64,000 nt of DNA from Pseudomonas sp. B21-028 (lineage in GTDB: Bacteria; Pseudomonadota; Gammaproteobacteria; Pseudomonadales; Pseudomonadaceae), in the NCBI RefSeq assembly GCF_024749045.1, contig NZ_CP087184.1, forward strand, positions 3,162,001 through 3,226,000. Reading direction: 5' to 3'. The notes below the pieces were generated by a model that was not told the origin of the DNA, made no database searches, and saw only the letters and a list, made by a program, of their open reading frames with translations. Each line of letters opens with the position of its first letter. Within the stretch, counting starts at the first letter, position 1. Below, one piece after another: positions 8,908 through 19,393 of the stretch. A program made the translations under genes and the position numbers.

Positions 8908-9750
8908 TCAGCCCTTCAACGCGCCGGCAGTGAGTCCGGAAACGATCCGGCGTTGGAAGATCAGCACCAGGATGACCAGTGGGACCGTGACCAGCACCGA
9001 CGCCGCCATCAACAGCCCCCAGGGCAGTTCATGGGAGCTGCCGCCGGAAATCAGAGCGATGGCCACCGGTACCGTGCGTTGGGTGTCTGTCAGGGTGAAG
9101 GTCAGGGCGAACAGGAATTCGTTCCAGGCCGCAATGAAAGCCAGCAGGCCGGTGGTGACCAGGGCCGGCCAGAGCAGGGGCAGCAGCACGCGGGTCAGCG
9201 TGACCCACGGCGAAGCGCCGTCCATGATTGCCGCTTCCTCCAGTTCGTGGGGCAGTTGTCCCATGAACGTCGTCAGCACCCAGACGGTGAAGGGCAGGGT
9301 GAAAATCGTGTAGCTCAGGATCAGCGCCCAAGATGTGTTGTAGAGGCCCAGGGCACGTATCACCTCGAACAGCCCCGACAGTACGGCAACCTGAGGGAAC
9401 ATCGACACACCGAGAACCAGCATCAATACCGTGCCACGGCCACGAAATTTCACCCTGCCCAATGCGTAGGCAGCCGTCAGGCTGAGGAACAGCGCCAGCG
9501 CGACCACGCACAGCGAAACCACCAGCGAATTCCCGATCGCCCGCAGGAACGAGGCTTGCTGGAGTACGGCGGCATAGTTGGAAAAGTCCGGGTTGTCGAT
9601 CCAGTAGTTCACCTGGAACAAGGCCGTGGACGACTTCAGCGACGTGACGATGGCGTAGTAGAAAGGGAAGACCGCATACAGCAGCAGGATCCCGATCAGG
9701 CACCAGAAGCCGAGGCGCAACAGCGCTTTCTTCAGTAGTCGCCGGTTCAT
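8908..9750 (-). CDS. Sugar ABC transporter permease (MalG-like)
   Basis: 280-aa inner-membrane permease of the CUT1 sugar importer. About six membrane segments are seen, starting with FWCLIGILLLYAVFPFYYAI, and the EAA-loop that contacts the ATPase reads LEEAAIMDGASPW. The open frame extends further upstream, but that extension only re-reads the preceding gene in another frame and is arginine/proline-rich. The start at 9750 forms an ATGA overlap with the stop of the MalF-like gene and gives the usual MalG length. It pairs with the upstream permease to form the translocation channel. Confidence 0.92.
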   Translation of the reverse strand: MNRRLLKKALLRLGFWCLIGILLLYAVFPFYYAIVTSLKSSTALFQVNYWIDNPDFSNYAAVLQQASFLRAIGNSLVVSLCVVALALFLSLTAAYALGRVKFRGRGTVLMLVLGVSMFPQVAVLSGLFEVIRALGLYNTSWALILSYTIFTLPFTVWVLTTFMGQLPHELEEAAIMDGASPWVTLTRVLLPLLWPALVTTGLLAFIAAWNEFLFALTFTLTDTQRTVPVAIALISGGSSHELPWGLLMAASVLVTVPLVILVLIFQRRIVSGLTAGALKG

Positions 9751-10709
9751 GAGCGGACCTCCATCTGGCGGCGCCCGAGGTACAGATAGACGATGGCGAT
9801 CACCGCAACCACGAGGAACAGCAGGCTGGAGGCGGCGCTGCCGTAGCCGACGTCCTGGAATTCCACCAGGTGCTGGCGGGCGTAGACCGACATGCTCATG
9901 GTGCTCGAAGAATTCGAGGTCAGCACATAGATGACATCGAACACCCGCAAGGCGTCGAGAATGCGGAAGATTGCCGCCACCAGCAGCGCCGGCAACAGCA
10001 GTGGCAGAGTGACCCGCCAGAACACTTTCAACGGGTGGATGCCGTCGACTCGGGCGGCTTCGTAGCAGTCGCCCGGCAACATCTGCAAGGCCGCCAGCAT
10101 CAACAACGTGACGAAAGGGACGGTCTTCCAGACGTCGACGATAATCACCGCCCACATCGACAGTTGCGCATCTGCGGTCCAGGCCAGGGGCGCGTCAATC
10201 AGCCCGAGGCCCAGCATCAGGTGATTGATGATGCCGAACTGGTCGTTGAGCATCCATGACCAGATCTTCGCCGAGACGATGGTCGGAATCGCCCAGGGAA
10301 TCAGGATCAACGCCCGCACCAGGGCGCGCCCGGTGAAGTTGATGTTCAGCAACAGCGCCACCAGCAGCCCCAGGACCATTTCCAGTCCCACGGACACCAC
10401 GGTGAAGTGCAGGGTGTTGCGCACCGCGTTCCACCATTGCGGGTCCACCAGCACGCCGGACCAGCCGGAGCCGCTGTAGAACAGATAATTGCTCAAGCCG
10501 ACAAAGGTGCCACCGCTGGTGTCCGCGAGGCTGGCATCGGTCAGGCTGAACCAGAACGTACGCAGCAGCGGCCAGGCCGCCACCAGGGTCAGGCACAGCA
10601 GCATCGGCGCCAGGAACAGCCAGGCAGCGCGTACTCGACGACGTTGTATCGGCGTTTCCCGGGCGGGCAGGTGCTCGGCGCAGGGCGCGTGGGCAGAAGA
10701 GACAGACAT
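9747..10709 (-). CDS. Sugar ABC transporter permease (MalF-like)
   Basis: 320-aa inner-membrane permease of the same importer. A short cytoplasmic N-terminus is followed by a first membrane helix (AWLFLAPMLLCLTLVAAWPL) and about five further helices. The EAA-type coupling loop reads YEAARVDGIHPLK near residue 215. It is shorter than enteric MalF, as is usual for MalF-like proteins of CUT1 systems. The gene lies 21 bp downstream of the binding-protein gene and overlaps the next permease by four bases. Confidence 0.92.
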   Translation of the reverse strand: MSVSSAHAPCAEHLPARETPIQRRRVRAAWLFLAPMLLCLTLVAAWPLLRTFWFSLTDASLADTSGGTFVGLSNYLFYSGSGWSGVLVDPQWWNAVRNTLHFTVVSVGLEMVLGLLVALLLNINFTGRALVRALILIPWAIPTIVSAKIWSWMLNDQFGIINHLMLGLGLIDAPLAWTADAQLSMWAVIIVDVWKTVPFVTLLMLAALQMLPGDCYEAARVDGIHPLKVFWRVTLPLLLPALLVAAIFRILDALRVFDVIYVLTSNSSSTMSMSVYARQHLVEFQDVGYGSAASSLLFLVVAVIAIVYLYLGRRQMEVRS

Positions 10710-10730
10710 GGTGATTTCCTTCCTTGTGGC

Positions 10731-12005
10731 TTACCAGTTCCGGCGTTTGATACGTGTGAGTTCGCTTTCCAGGTCGGCCAGCGCCTGATCGACCGGCAAC
10801 TCTCCGGCCAGTACGCCGTGGACCTGATCGAAGAACGCATTGGAGACCCGTGGGTAGCGGGCGGCAGTGATGGCGGCGGGGCGCATGACCCCGTCGTTCA
10901 GGATGCTGTGCAACTGGTTGTAGTACGGCATGGCCGCGAGCAGCTCGGGGTCTTGGTAGAGCGACTCGATCACCGGGTTGTAGGCGCCTACCAGCGCACG
11001 ATGCTTCTGTTGTTGGGCGCTGGTCAGGTAGCCCACCAGCTCCGCGGCCAGCTTGGGCCTGGCGCTGTAGCGCGATACCGCCAGGCCCCAGCCGCCGAGG
11101 GTGGAGGCGTGGCTGCCGGTCGCGCCGCCACGGGGCAGGGGGGCGACCCCGACCTTGTCCTTCACCGCACTGTCCGGACTTTGCACCAGGGCCCAGGCAT
11201 ACGGCCAGTTGCGCATGAACAGCGCATTACCCGACTGGAATACCCCGCGTCCTTCCTCTTCGGTGTAGTTGAGCACGCCACGGGGGGAAATATCGCCCAC
11301 CCAGCTTTTTGCCAGGGTCAACGCAGTGCGTGCGGCCTGGTTGTTGACCACGATGTCGCCTTGTGGATTGACCAGGCCGCCGTCCGGTTGACTGCTGATC
11401 CACTCCAGCGCGTTGCACGTCAGCCCCTCGTAGGCTCGTCCCTGAAAGACATAACCCCATGCGTTGGCGTTCCCGGCGTTGCGCTCTGCCTGTTGCACAT
11501 CCCTGGCGGTGGCGGTCATTTCTTCCCAGGTCTGAGGGACCGGCTTGTTGTACTTATCGAGCAAGTCCTTGCGGTAATACAACAGTCCCGAGTCGGTGAA
11601 CCACGGCATCGTGACCAGCCGCCCATTTACCGTGGCGTTATCCACCTGGGCCTGGAAGTAGCCTTGGGTCGCGTTGGCGGGGAGCACCTCGCGCAAGTCC
11701 ATCAAATGACTGGCCAACATCCCCGGCCAGACCATATCGATCTGGATGATGTCGATGTCGCTGGACTGGGCACTGAGAATCTGCTGGTAGAACGACAACC
11801 GTTCGGTTGCCGAGTTAGGCGTGGACACCACGTCGACGCTATGGCCGGTCTGTTTCGACCAGGCCTCGACAGCCTCTTTGCACAGTTGCAGCTCCGCACC
11901 CACCGCACCGCAGGAGATCGTCAGATCGGCTGCGCTGCAAAGGCTGGGAAGTCCGGCAAAAGCGCTGAACAGTGCCGCTGGAAGGAGCGATTTGAGTCGT
12001 TTCAT
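10731..12005 (-). CDS. Sugar ABC transporter periplasmic binding protein
   Basis: 424-aa extracellular solute-binding protein of the MalE-like family 1. The Sec signal peptide begins MKRLKSLLPAALFSAF and probably ends near CSAA|D. The mature part has the family signature around NVVSTPNSATERLSFYQQ-like residues and MPWFTDSGLLYYRKDLLDKY. The start at 12005 was chosen over an upstream in-frame ATG because the latter would begin inside the promoter/operator and mask the signal peptide; AAAGAGG lies just before the chosen ATG. First gene of the operon, 22 bp downstream of the -10 hexamer. The ligand is likely sucrose or a related fructoside, inferred from the GH32 gene. Confidence 0.9.
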   Translation of the reverse strand: MKRLKSLLPAALFSAFAGLPSLCSAADLTISCGAVGAELQLCKEAVEAWSKQTGHSVDVVSTPNSATERLSFYQQILSAQSSDIDIIQIDMVWPGMLASHLMDLREVLPANATQGYFQAQVDNATVNGRLVTMPWFTDSGLLYYRKDLLDKYNKPVPQTWEEMTATARDVQQAERNAGNANAWGYVFQGRAYEGLTCNALEWISSQPDGGLVNPQGDIVVNNQAARTALTLAKSWVGDISPRGVLNYTEEEGRGVFQSGNALFMRNWPYAWALVQSPDSAVKDKVGVAPLPRGGATGSHASTLGGWGLAVSRYSARPKLAAELVGYLTSAQQQKHRALVGAYNPVIESLYQDPELLAAMPYYNQLHSILNDGVMRPAAITAARYPRVSNAFFDQVHGVLAGELPVDQALADLESELTRIKRRNW

Positions 12006-12026
12006 AAAGCCCTCTTTATTTTTGTT

Positions 12027-12055
12027 TTTATAAAAGTTAACGTTAACATCTCCAA
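12027..12055 (-). promoter_or_regulatory. Sigma-70-type promoter of the sugar uptake operon
   Basis: Reading the minus strand, a -35 TTGGAG (12055-12050) and a -10 TATAAA (12032-12027) are separated by exactly 17 bases. The spacer contains the LacI-type palindrome, so repressor binding would directly exclude RNA polymerase. Confidence 0.7.
12036..12047. promoter_or_regulatory. LacI-family operator GTTAACGTTAAC
   Basis: A perfect 12-bp palindrome with central CG, the hallmark of LacI/GalR-family operators. It lies between the divergent binding-protein and porin genes and within the promoter spacer. Most likely the site of the repressor at 5156-6148; it could control both directions. Confidence 0.78.
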
Positions 12056-12152
12056 ATGTAGCAGCGTATTTGCGATGAGGCATCCTTTTTTTCGGGGAAT
12101 CTGACAATTAGCCCTCCGTGGAAAACAGGTCGATCGCGAGACAGAACAATAA

Positions 12153-13739
<1,587 letters not shown>

Positions 13740-13755
13740 GACCTCATCCGGGCTG

Positions 13756-13822
13756 ACTGTGGGGCGTCGTTCTTATGGCGGGAGTTTGCTCTCCCTTGTC
13801 ACAAGAAATGGCGCCCCACAGT
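13756..13822. terminator. Inverted repeat between convergent porin and ABC exporter genes
   Basis: An 11-bp perfect inverted repeat (ACTGTGGGGCG at 13756, CGCCCCACAGT at 13812) encloses a smaller GGGAG...CTCCC hairpin at about 13780-13795. It lies between two convergent genes and may work as a bidirectional terminator, although there is no long T-run. Confidence 0.4.
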
Positions 13823-13838
13823 GGCGGCAGAGTCATCC

Positions 13839-15692
13839 CTATACCATGGCCTCGGCGACCCCCTGATCCTCGCCCAGAAATCCACCGCTCTGATGCTGCC
13901 ACAGCCGCGCATAAGTCCCGTTTTTCGCCAGCAGTTCGGCGTGGGTGCCTTGTTCGATGATGCGCCCGTCATCCATGACAATCAGCCGATCCATCGCCGC
14001 GATCGTGGATAGTCGATGGGCAATGGCGATGACCGTCTTGCCCAGCATCATTTCATCGAGGCTTTCCTGGATGGCGACTTCGACTTCCGAGTCCAGGGCG
14101 CTGGTGGCCTCGTCCAGCAACAGGATCGGGGCGTTCTTGAGCATCACCCGGGCGATGGCGATGCGTTGGCGCTGGCCGCCGGATAACTTGATGCCGCGCT
14201 CGCCCACCAGGGTGTCATAGCCGGTGTGACCCTGGCGGTCGCTCAACTGGCTGATGAATCCGTCGGCCTGGGCATTGGCCGCGGCCCTGCGGATCTGTGC
14301 TTCGGTCGCATCCGGACGGCCATAGGCGATGTTGTCGCGAATGGAGCGGTGGAGCAGGGAGGTGTCCTGGGTGACCATGCCGATGGCGCTGCGCAGGCTG
14401 TCCTGGGTGACGTGGGCGATGTTTTGCCCGTCGATGCGAATCTCACCGCTGTCCACGTCGTAGAAACGCAGCAGCAGGTTGATCAGCGTGGATTTGCCGG
14501 CGCCGGAACGACCCACCAGGCCGATTTTCTCCCCTGGACGAATATTCAGGCTCAGTCCATCGAGCACTTGGCGTTCGCCGCTGTAGTTGAAGCTCACATT
14601 GTCGAACGTCACCGCGCCGCCGGAGGGCACCAGCACGCCGGCATCCGGCGCATCCTGCACCTTGGGACCACGGGTCAAGGTGTCCATGCCATCTTGCACG
14701 GTGCCGATGCTTTCGAACAACGAGGTCATCTGCCACATGATCCAATGGGACATGCCGTTGATACGCAACGCCATGGCCGTGATCGCCGCCACCGCCCCGG
14801 TGCCGACTTCGCCCTGGTGCCAAAGCCATAAGGCATAGCCGCCTGCGCCAAGGATCAGTCCTACCACCAGCGCCTGATTGACGATCTCGAACTGGCTGAC
14901 CAGGCGCATCTGGCGAAAGCCGGTGTGCTTGAAATCCTCCATCGCCGCGCGCGCGAAGTGCGCTTCCCGCTTGGAGTGCGAGAACAGCTTCACGGTGGTG
15001 ATGTTGGTGTAGGCATCCGAAATGCGCCCGGTCATCGAAGACCGGGCATGGGCCTGTTCTTGCCCGACTTGCCCCAGGCGCGGCACGAAATACAGCATGG
15101 CCAGCCCGAACAGCACGATCCAGGCAATGAAAGGCAGCATCAGCTTCAAGGCGAAGCCGCCGGCCAGCGCGATGATCGCGATGAAGTACACCCCGATGCC
15201 GGGGGCGATTTCGATCACGGTGAACAAGACTTCGCGCACGGCCAGTGCGGTCTGCATGACCTTGGTTGTGACCCGGCCGGAGAACTCATCGGAAAAGAAC
15301 GAAAGGCTCTGCCGCAGCATCAGGCGATGGAAATCCCAGCGCAGTCGCAACGGCAAATTGATCGCCAATATCTGGTGCTGCACCATGGTCCGCAGCGCCA
15401 CCAGCCCGATGCTGGTGACCAGGACGATGCCGATACCCCATAGCACCCGGCTTTCCTGCCCCTGCGCATCACCGCCGGCCTGCCAGGTCGAGAGCAAGTC
15501 CACGACCTGGCCAAGGAAAGAAAACAGCCAGGCCTCATAGATCGACACACCGGCGCTCAGCAGCGCAAACACCAGGATATAGCCCCGGGCGCCCCGGGTG
15601 CAGGCCCACAGGAACCGCGTCAGGCCAACCGGTGGCGGTGGTGCTTCATCGGGCGGGAAGGGGTCGAGTCTTCGTTCAAACACACGAAGCAT
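13839..15692 (-). CDS. ABC exporter, fused membrane and ATPase domains (MsbA-like)
   Basis: 617-aa half-transporter of the MsbA/LmrA exporter type. Six membrane segments lie in the first ~330 residues (for example YILVFALLSAGVSIYEAWLF and IAIIALAGGFALKLMLPFI). The C-terminal nucleotide-binding domain has Walker A GRSGAGKST, signature LSGGQRQR, Walker B ILLLDEATSALD and the H-loop IAHRLST. It should form a homodimer exporting lipids, drugs or peptides; substrate unknown. It is a lone gene, with no accessory HlyD or TolC gene beside it. The terminal residues are hydrophilic and carry no extra domain. Confidence 0.88.
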   Translation of the reverse strand: MLRVFERRLDPFPPDEAPPPPVGLTRFLWACTRGARGYILVFALLSAGVSIYEAWLFSFLGQVVDLLSTWQAGGDAQGQESRVLWGIGIVLVTSIGLVALRTMVQHQILAINLPLRLRWDFHRLMLRQSLSFFSDEFSGRVTTKVMQTALAVREVLFTVIEIAPGIGVYFIAIIALAGGFALKLMLPFIAWIVLFGLAMLYFVPRLGQVGQEQAHARSSMTGRISDAYTNITTVKLFSHSKREAHFARAAMEDFKHTGFRQMRLVSQFEIVNQALVVGLILGAGGYALWLWHQGEVGTGAVAAITAMALRINGMSHWIMWQMTSLFESIGTVQDGMDTLTRGPKVQDAPDAGVLVPSGGAVTFDNVSFNYSGERQVLDGLSLNIRPGEKIGLVGRSGAGKSTLINLLLRFYDVDSGEIRIDGQNIAHVTQDSLRSAIGMVTQDTSLLHRSIRDNIAYGRPDATEAQIRRAAANAQADGFISQLSDRQGHTGYDTLVGERGIKLSGGQRQRIAIARVMLKNAPILLLDEATSALDSEVEVAIQESLDEMMLGKTVIAIAHRLSTIAAMDRLIVMDDGRIIEQGTHAELLAKNGTYARLWQHQSGGFLGEDQGVAEAMV

Positions 15693-15789
15693 TGTGGTCT
15701 CCGAAAGGGGTGAGTTGAGAAGATTCTACCCTGAGACCTTAGTTCAAAGCTTTTCGCCGGAATGCGCACGAGTCAGGGCGAAGGGCGTT

Positions 15790-16665
15790 CTATCCATTCA
15801 GAACCAGCGACATGTCCGGGTATCTGTCGCACATGAAATCGACAAAGGCGCGAACCTTGGGCGCAGCCAGGCGCCTGGAGGTATGCAAGATCCACAGCGC
15901 AGGCTCCGCCCCCGATACCGTGCCCCACTGAACCAACTCGCCACGCGCCAGCTGATTCCAGGCAATGGATTGTGGGATCAGTGCTGCACCGCCCCCGGCG
16001 ATAGCTGCATCGCGGACCATCAGGAACGAAGAGAAACGCAGTTTCGGGATCGGTTCCAGGATCAACTGCCCTTCGTCGAGACTCCACCGGGTGGGCTGGA
16101 AAGTCGTCGTCACGATGCCGGGGACGGATCTGACTGCGCCGGACGCTGGCTTGGGGATTCCAGGTGCGGCCACGACCACCAGCCGGTCCCTGGCGAAACA
16201 TCGTCCGACCAGATTGCTATCCGGGCTCGGGTTGATCCGGATCGCGACGTCGAACTGTTCTTCCACGAGGTCCACCGCGCGATCCTCCGCCGTGACTTCA
16301 AGCTGGACTTCCGGGTAGGCCGCGCAGAACTCGGCGCCAATGCGGCCCATCGCGAGTTGGGAAAACAAAACCGGGGCCGCCACCCGCAAGTATCCACGGG
16401 GTGTCGAAACGCCCTCGCGTGCCGCCGTCATGGCTTCGGAGACTTCACTCAGCAGGCCTTCCGTTCGCGACATCAGCCTCTCGCCGGCTTCGGTCAGCTT
16501 CAGGCCGCGAGCACTGCGCTCGATCAGCCTGACGCCCAGTTGTTCTTCAAGCTCGCTGATATGCCGCGACAAGGTGGCTTTGGAAATGCCGCTCGCGCGG
16601 CTTGCCTTCCCCAGTCCCCCATGGGTTGCGACGAGGATGAAATCGGACAGTGAGTTCAGGTTCAT
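15790..16665 (-). CDS. LysR-family transcriptional regulator
   Basis: 291-aa LysR-type regulator. The N-terminal winged helix-turn-helix (SLSDFILVATHGGLGKASRA, about residues 4-23) is followed by the SKATLSRHISELEEQLG recognition region and an effector domain (GYLRVAAPVLF near 90). The start at 16665 gives the standard LysR N-terminus; the in-frame extension to 16761 runs into the divergent gene's leader. It is transcribed away from the NmrA-like reductase gene 123 bp distant and most likely regulates it. It is of the CrgA/AaeR-like group by its LLSEVSEAMTAAREG linker. Confidence 0.88.
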   Translation of the reverse strand: MNLNSLSDFILVATHGGLGKASRASGISKATLSRHISELEEQLGVRLIERSARGLKLTEAGERLMSRTEGLLSEVSEAMTAAREGVSTPRGYLRVAAPVLFSQLAMGRIGAEFCAAYPEVQLEVTAEDRAVDLVEEQFDVAIRINPSPDSNLVGRCFARDRLVVVAAPGIPKPASGAVRSVPGIVTTTFQPTRWSLDEGQLILEPIPKLRFSSFLMVRDAAIAGGGAALIPQSIAWNQLARGELVQWGTVSGAEPALWILHTSRRLAAPKVRAFVDFMCDRYPDMSLVLNG

Positions 16666-16788
16666 GGTGTTCCATATATGAAACGAGGTTTCTGGATTTT
16701 GTGATCTTTGTTTCCTGAGTGCAACGGAATACTTTCTCTTCGTCGTCTTCTCAAGGCCCATCAGACACCTACTGCAGGAGATTCAAAC

Positions 16789-17658
16789 ATGAGCATTCTC
16801 GTTATTGGTGCCACCGGCACTGTTGGTTCCCTCGTTACCCAGGGCCTTGTCAGCGCGGGCGCCGAAGTCAAGGCGCTGGTGCGCCAGGCAGGCAAGCGCG
16901 ATTTCCCCGTAGGTGTCACTGAAGTCGTCGCCGACCTCTCCGACGTCGCTTCGATGCGTGTCGCGCTGTCCTCGGTACGTACGCTGTTTCTGCTCAACGC
17001 CGTGACACCCGATGAGGTGACCCAAGCCCTCATCACGCTGAACCTCGCTCGGGAGGCGGGCATCGAACGCATCGTCTACCTGTCGGTTATTCACGCCGAC
17101 ACGTTCACTAACGTTCCGCATTTCACCGGCAAGCACACGGTTGAACGAATGATCGAAAACCTCGACATCCCCGCGACCATCCTGCGTCCGGCTTACTTCA
17201 TGCAAAACGAACACATGGTCCTGCAGACGATCCAGAATTATTCGATCTACCCGATGCCGATCGGCTCAGCGGGCGTTTCGATGATCGATGTTCGTGACAT
17301 CGCCGACGTGGCCGTTGCGGAGCTGCTGCGACGCGACAAGGCACCTTCTGCTCTGGATCGGGTGACGCTGGAGCTTGTTGGGCCCCAGGCACTCACCGGT
17401 GCCTCCGTGGCGAAGATCTGGAGCTCGGCCCTGGGGCGTGAAATCGCCTACGGCGGTGATGATGCAGCGGCCTTCGAAGGACAACTGGCTGCGTACGGCC
17501 CCAGCTGGTTGGCGTATGACATGCGCCTGATGATGGAGGGTATCCAGGCGTTCGGCATGCAGGCGCCTGAAGGAACCGTGGAGCGGCTGCAGGCCCTCAT
17601 CGGGCATCCGCTGCGTACTTATGAAGACTTCGTGCGCGAGGCGCTTGCCGGGGCATAG
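16789..17658 (+). CDS. NAD(P)H-binding reductase, NmrA/atypical SDR family
   Basis: 289-aa Rossmann-fold protein with the dinucleotide motif GATGTVG at residues 8-14. NmrA-like features include the LVRQAGKRD stretch after beta-2, YLSVIHADTF, and the substrate-side HTVERMIE segment. These proteins are NADPH-dependent quinone or azo reductases, or redox-sensing regulators; the substrate is not evident. The start at 16789 has CAGGAG at 16775-16780. It is divergent from a LysR gene, a standard autogenous regulator-target arrangement. A GC-rich hairpin follows its stop. Confidence 0.85.
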   Translation: MSILVIGATGTVGSLVTQGLVSAGAEVKALVRQAGKRDFPVGVTEVVADLSDVASMRVALSSVRTLFLLNAVTPDEVTQALITLNLAREAGIERIVYLSVIHADTFTNVPHFTGKHTVERMIENLDIPATILRPAYFMQNEHMVLQTIQNYSIYPMPIGSAGVSMIDVRDIADVAVAELLRRDKAPSALDRVTLELVGPQALTGASVAKIWSSALGREIAYGGDDAAAFEGQLAAYGPSWLAYDMRLMMEGIQAFGMQAPEGTVERLQALIGHPLRTYEDFVREALAGA

Positions 17659-17669
17659 GGAGTCACAAC

Positions 17670-17690
17670 GGGGGCAGGTGTTGCCCCCTT
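17670..17690 (+). terminator. Hairpin terminator after the NmrA-like gene
   Basis: A 7-bp GC-rich stem (GGGGGCA/TGCCCCC) with a 5-nt loop follows the stop codon by 12 bases. Only TT follows the stem, so intrinsic termination is plausible but weak. Confidence 0.5.
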
Positions 17691-17760
17691 CGTGGCGTCA
17701 GCCTCTTGAAAAGTGATCTGCCACTAGAACCTCCCTCTTCAATTGGCCGCCGGGGCCACT

Positions 17761-17813
17761 ACAGCCCTCTGCTCAGCGATTCAAATGAGGGCTGTCTCTT
17801 TGTTACAGCCCTC
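17761..17813. terminator. Three-armed alternative hairpin between convergent genes
   Basis: ACAGCCCTC occurs at 17761-17769 and again at 17805-17813, with its inverse complement GAGGGCTGT at 17787-17795. The middle arm can pair with either side, giving a 17-nt or a 9-nt loop. The first hairpin is followed by CTCTTTGTT. It lies 24 bp past the permease stop, on the convergent side, and is likely a bidirectional terminator. Confidence 0.5.
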
Positions 17814-17836
17814 CAGCGCAGAGGCCCCGTTAGAGC

Positions 17837-19252
17837 TCAACCGAATTGACTGGCCGATTCAACTGCGCTTTCACGCTTCCTCCTACGTGTTAACTGATAA
17901 GCAATTGCCAGCCATATGAACCACCCCGGCATGACCAACAGGGCAACGCGAGTGTCAGGTCTTAATGCCAGCAGGCAGAGAACGAAGCCCAGAAAAGCCA
18001 TTGAGAACCATGCCATTGGGACGCCGCCTGGCATCTTGTAAGCAGATTTGGCATGAAGCTCAGGACGCTTTTTGCGGTAGGCAATGTAAGACGCGAGAAT
18101 GGTCGACCAAGTGAAGATCACCAGAATCGCTGACACGGTGGAAACGATGGTGAATGCCGTCATGACTTCCGGAACGATGAACAGCACGAGCACACCCAGC
18201 AGCATCAATAGTGTAGTGAAGGCCAGGCTCAGCAGAGGCACGCTGTTGCCCGATAGACGCCGAAAAATACCCGGAGCGTTGTCCTGATTCGCCAACCCGA
18301 ACAGCATGCGGCTCGATGAAAATACGCCGCTGTTGGCCGATGAGGCCGCCGAGGTCAGAACCACGAAGTTGACGATACCGGCCGCTGCGGGGAACCCGGC
18401 GACGAGGAACAGTTCGACAAAAGGGCTTTTGACGGGGGAAACCTGTTGCCACGATGTCACGGCAATAATGCAGGTCAGCGCGAGGACGTAGAACAGGATG
18501 ATCCGCAGCGGAATGGAGTTGATGGCTTTGGGCAGGGTCTTCTCCGGCGAGCGGGTTTCGGCGGCGGCGGTGCCGATCAGCTCGGTGCCGGCGAAGGAGA
18601 AGATCGCCATTTGAAATCCGGCGAAGAAGCCAAGCAAGCCGTTAGGGAAAGCCGCCTGTTTGTCTATCAGGTGACTCAGGGATGCGGTGACGCCACTGGG
18701 GGAAACGAAGGCGCTGGCAATCAGCACGATGCTGACGCCGATCAGGGTCACGACGGCAATGATCTTGATGATCGCGAACCAGAACTCCACCTCACCGAAT
18801 AGCCTGACCGTGAGCACGTTCAAGGCGAACAGTGTCGCCAGCATGCCGACGGCGGGTATCCACGCCGGCACATCGGGGAACCAGTACTGGAAGAATCCGC
18901 CGACCACGACGGCGTCGCCGATCACCGCTACGCTCCAGCTCAGCCAGTACGACCAGCCGAGAAAGAACGCCGCGCGCGGGCCGAGGTAGGCGCCGGCGAA
19001 GTCGGCAAAGGTTTTGAAGTTGAGGTTGGACAGAAGCATTTCGCCCATGGCACGCATGACGAAAAACACGAACAGACCGATGATCATGTAGATGAGGATG
19101 ATCGACGTCCCGGAGAGGGCGATAATCTTCCCGGAGCCCATGAACAGGCCGGTCCCGATGGCACCGCCCATGGCCATTAACTGGATGTGGCGATTGCTGA
19201 GCGTGCGCTGCAGCGCGGGCTGTTCAAGCAGCCCGGAAGGGTTCGATTTCAT
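17837..19252 (-). CDS. Amino-acid permease, CycA-like (APC family)
   Basis: 471-aa inner-membrane transporter with about 12 helices. It opens with the amino-acid transporter signature HIQLMAMGGAIGTGLFMGSG (residues 22-41). Long stretches recall the D-serine/D-alanine/glycine permease CycA, for example FGEVEFWFAIIKI, AAETRSPEKTLPKAINSIP and FVVLTSAASSANSGVFSSSR. It imports a small neutral or D-amino acid by proton symport; exact substrate unproven. AAGAGG lies 7 bases before the ATG. It follows the ornithine cyclodeaminase gene by 141 bp on the same strand, suggesting a shared amino-acid catabolic unit under the divergent Lrp-type regulator. Confidence 0.88.
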   Translation of the reverse strand: MKSNPSGLLEQPALQRTLSNRHIQLMAMGGAIGTGLFMGSGKIIALSGTSIILIYMIIGLFVFFVMRAMGEMLLSNLNFKTFADFAGAYLGPRAAFFLGWSYWLSWSVAVIGDAVVVGGFFQYWFPDVPAWIPAVGMLATLFALNVLTVRLFGEVEFWFAIIKIIAVVTLIGVSIVLIASAFVSPSGVTASLSHLIDKQAAFPNGLLGFFAGFQMAIFSFAGTELIGTAAAETRSPEKTLPKAINSIPLRIILFYVLALTCIIAVTSWQQVSPVKSPFVELFLVAGFPAAAGIVNFVVLTSAASSANSGVFSSSRMLFGLANQDNAPGIFRRLSGNSVPLLSLAFTTLLMLLGVLVLFIVPEVMTAFTIVSTVSAILVIFTWSTILASYIAYRKKRPELHAKSAYKMPGGVPMAWFSMAFLGFVLCLLALRPDTRVALLVMPGWFIWLAIAYQLTRRRKRESAVESASQFG

Positions 19253-19393
19253 TACAAAACCTCTTGATTTTATGTTTTTGAGTTTTGGCAGAAAGTAGGT
19301 GTCGAGCGTTCTTGTTAGAGAGACAACGGCTAATCAAACGATGCCTGGAGGGTGAATGGCCCCTCGCCAAGTGGCAAAGGCGGCCATTACCGA

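Noticed and set aside
9751..10155. N-terminal extension of the second sugar permease
   Set aside because: It re-reads the upstream permease gene in another frame and is arginine/proline-rich; ATG 9750 with the ATGA overlap gives the normal length.
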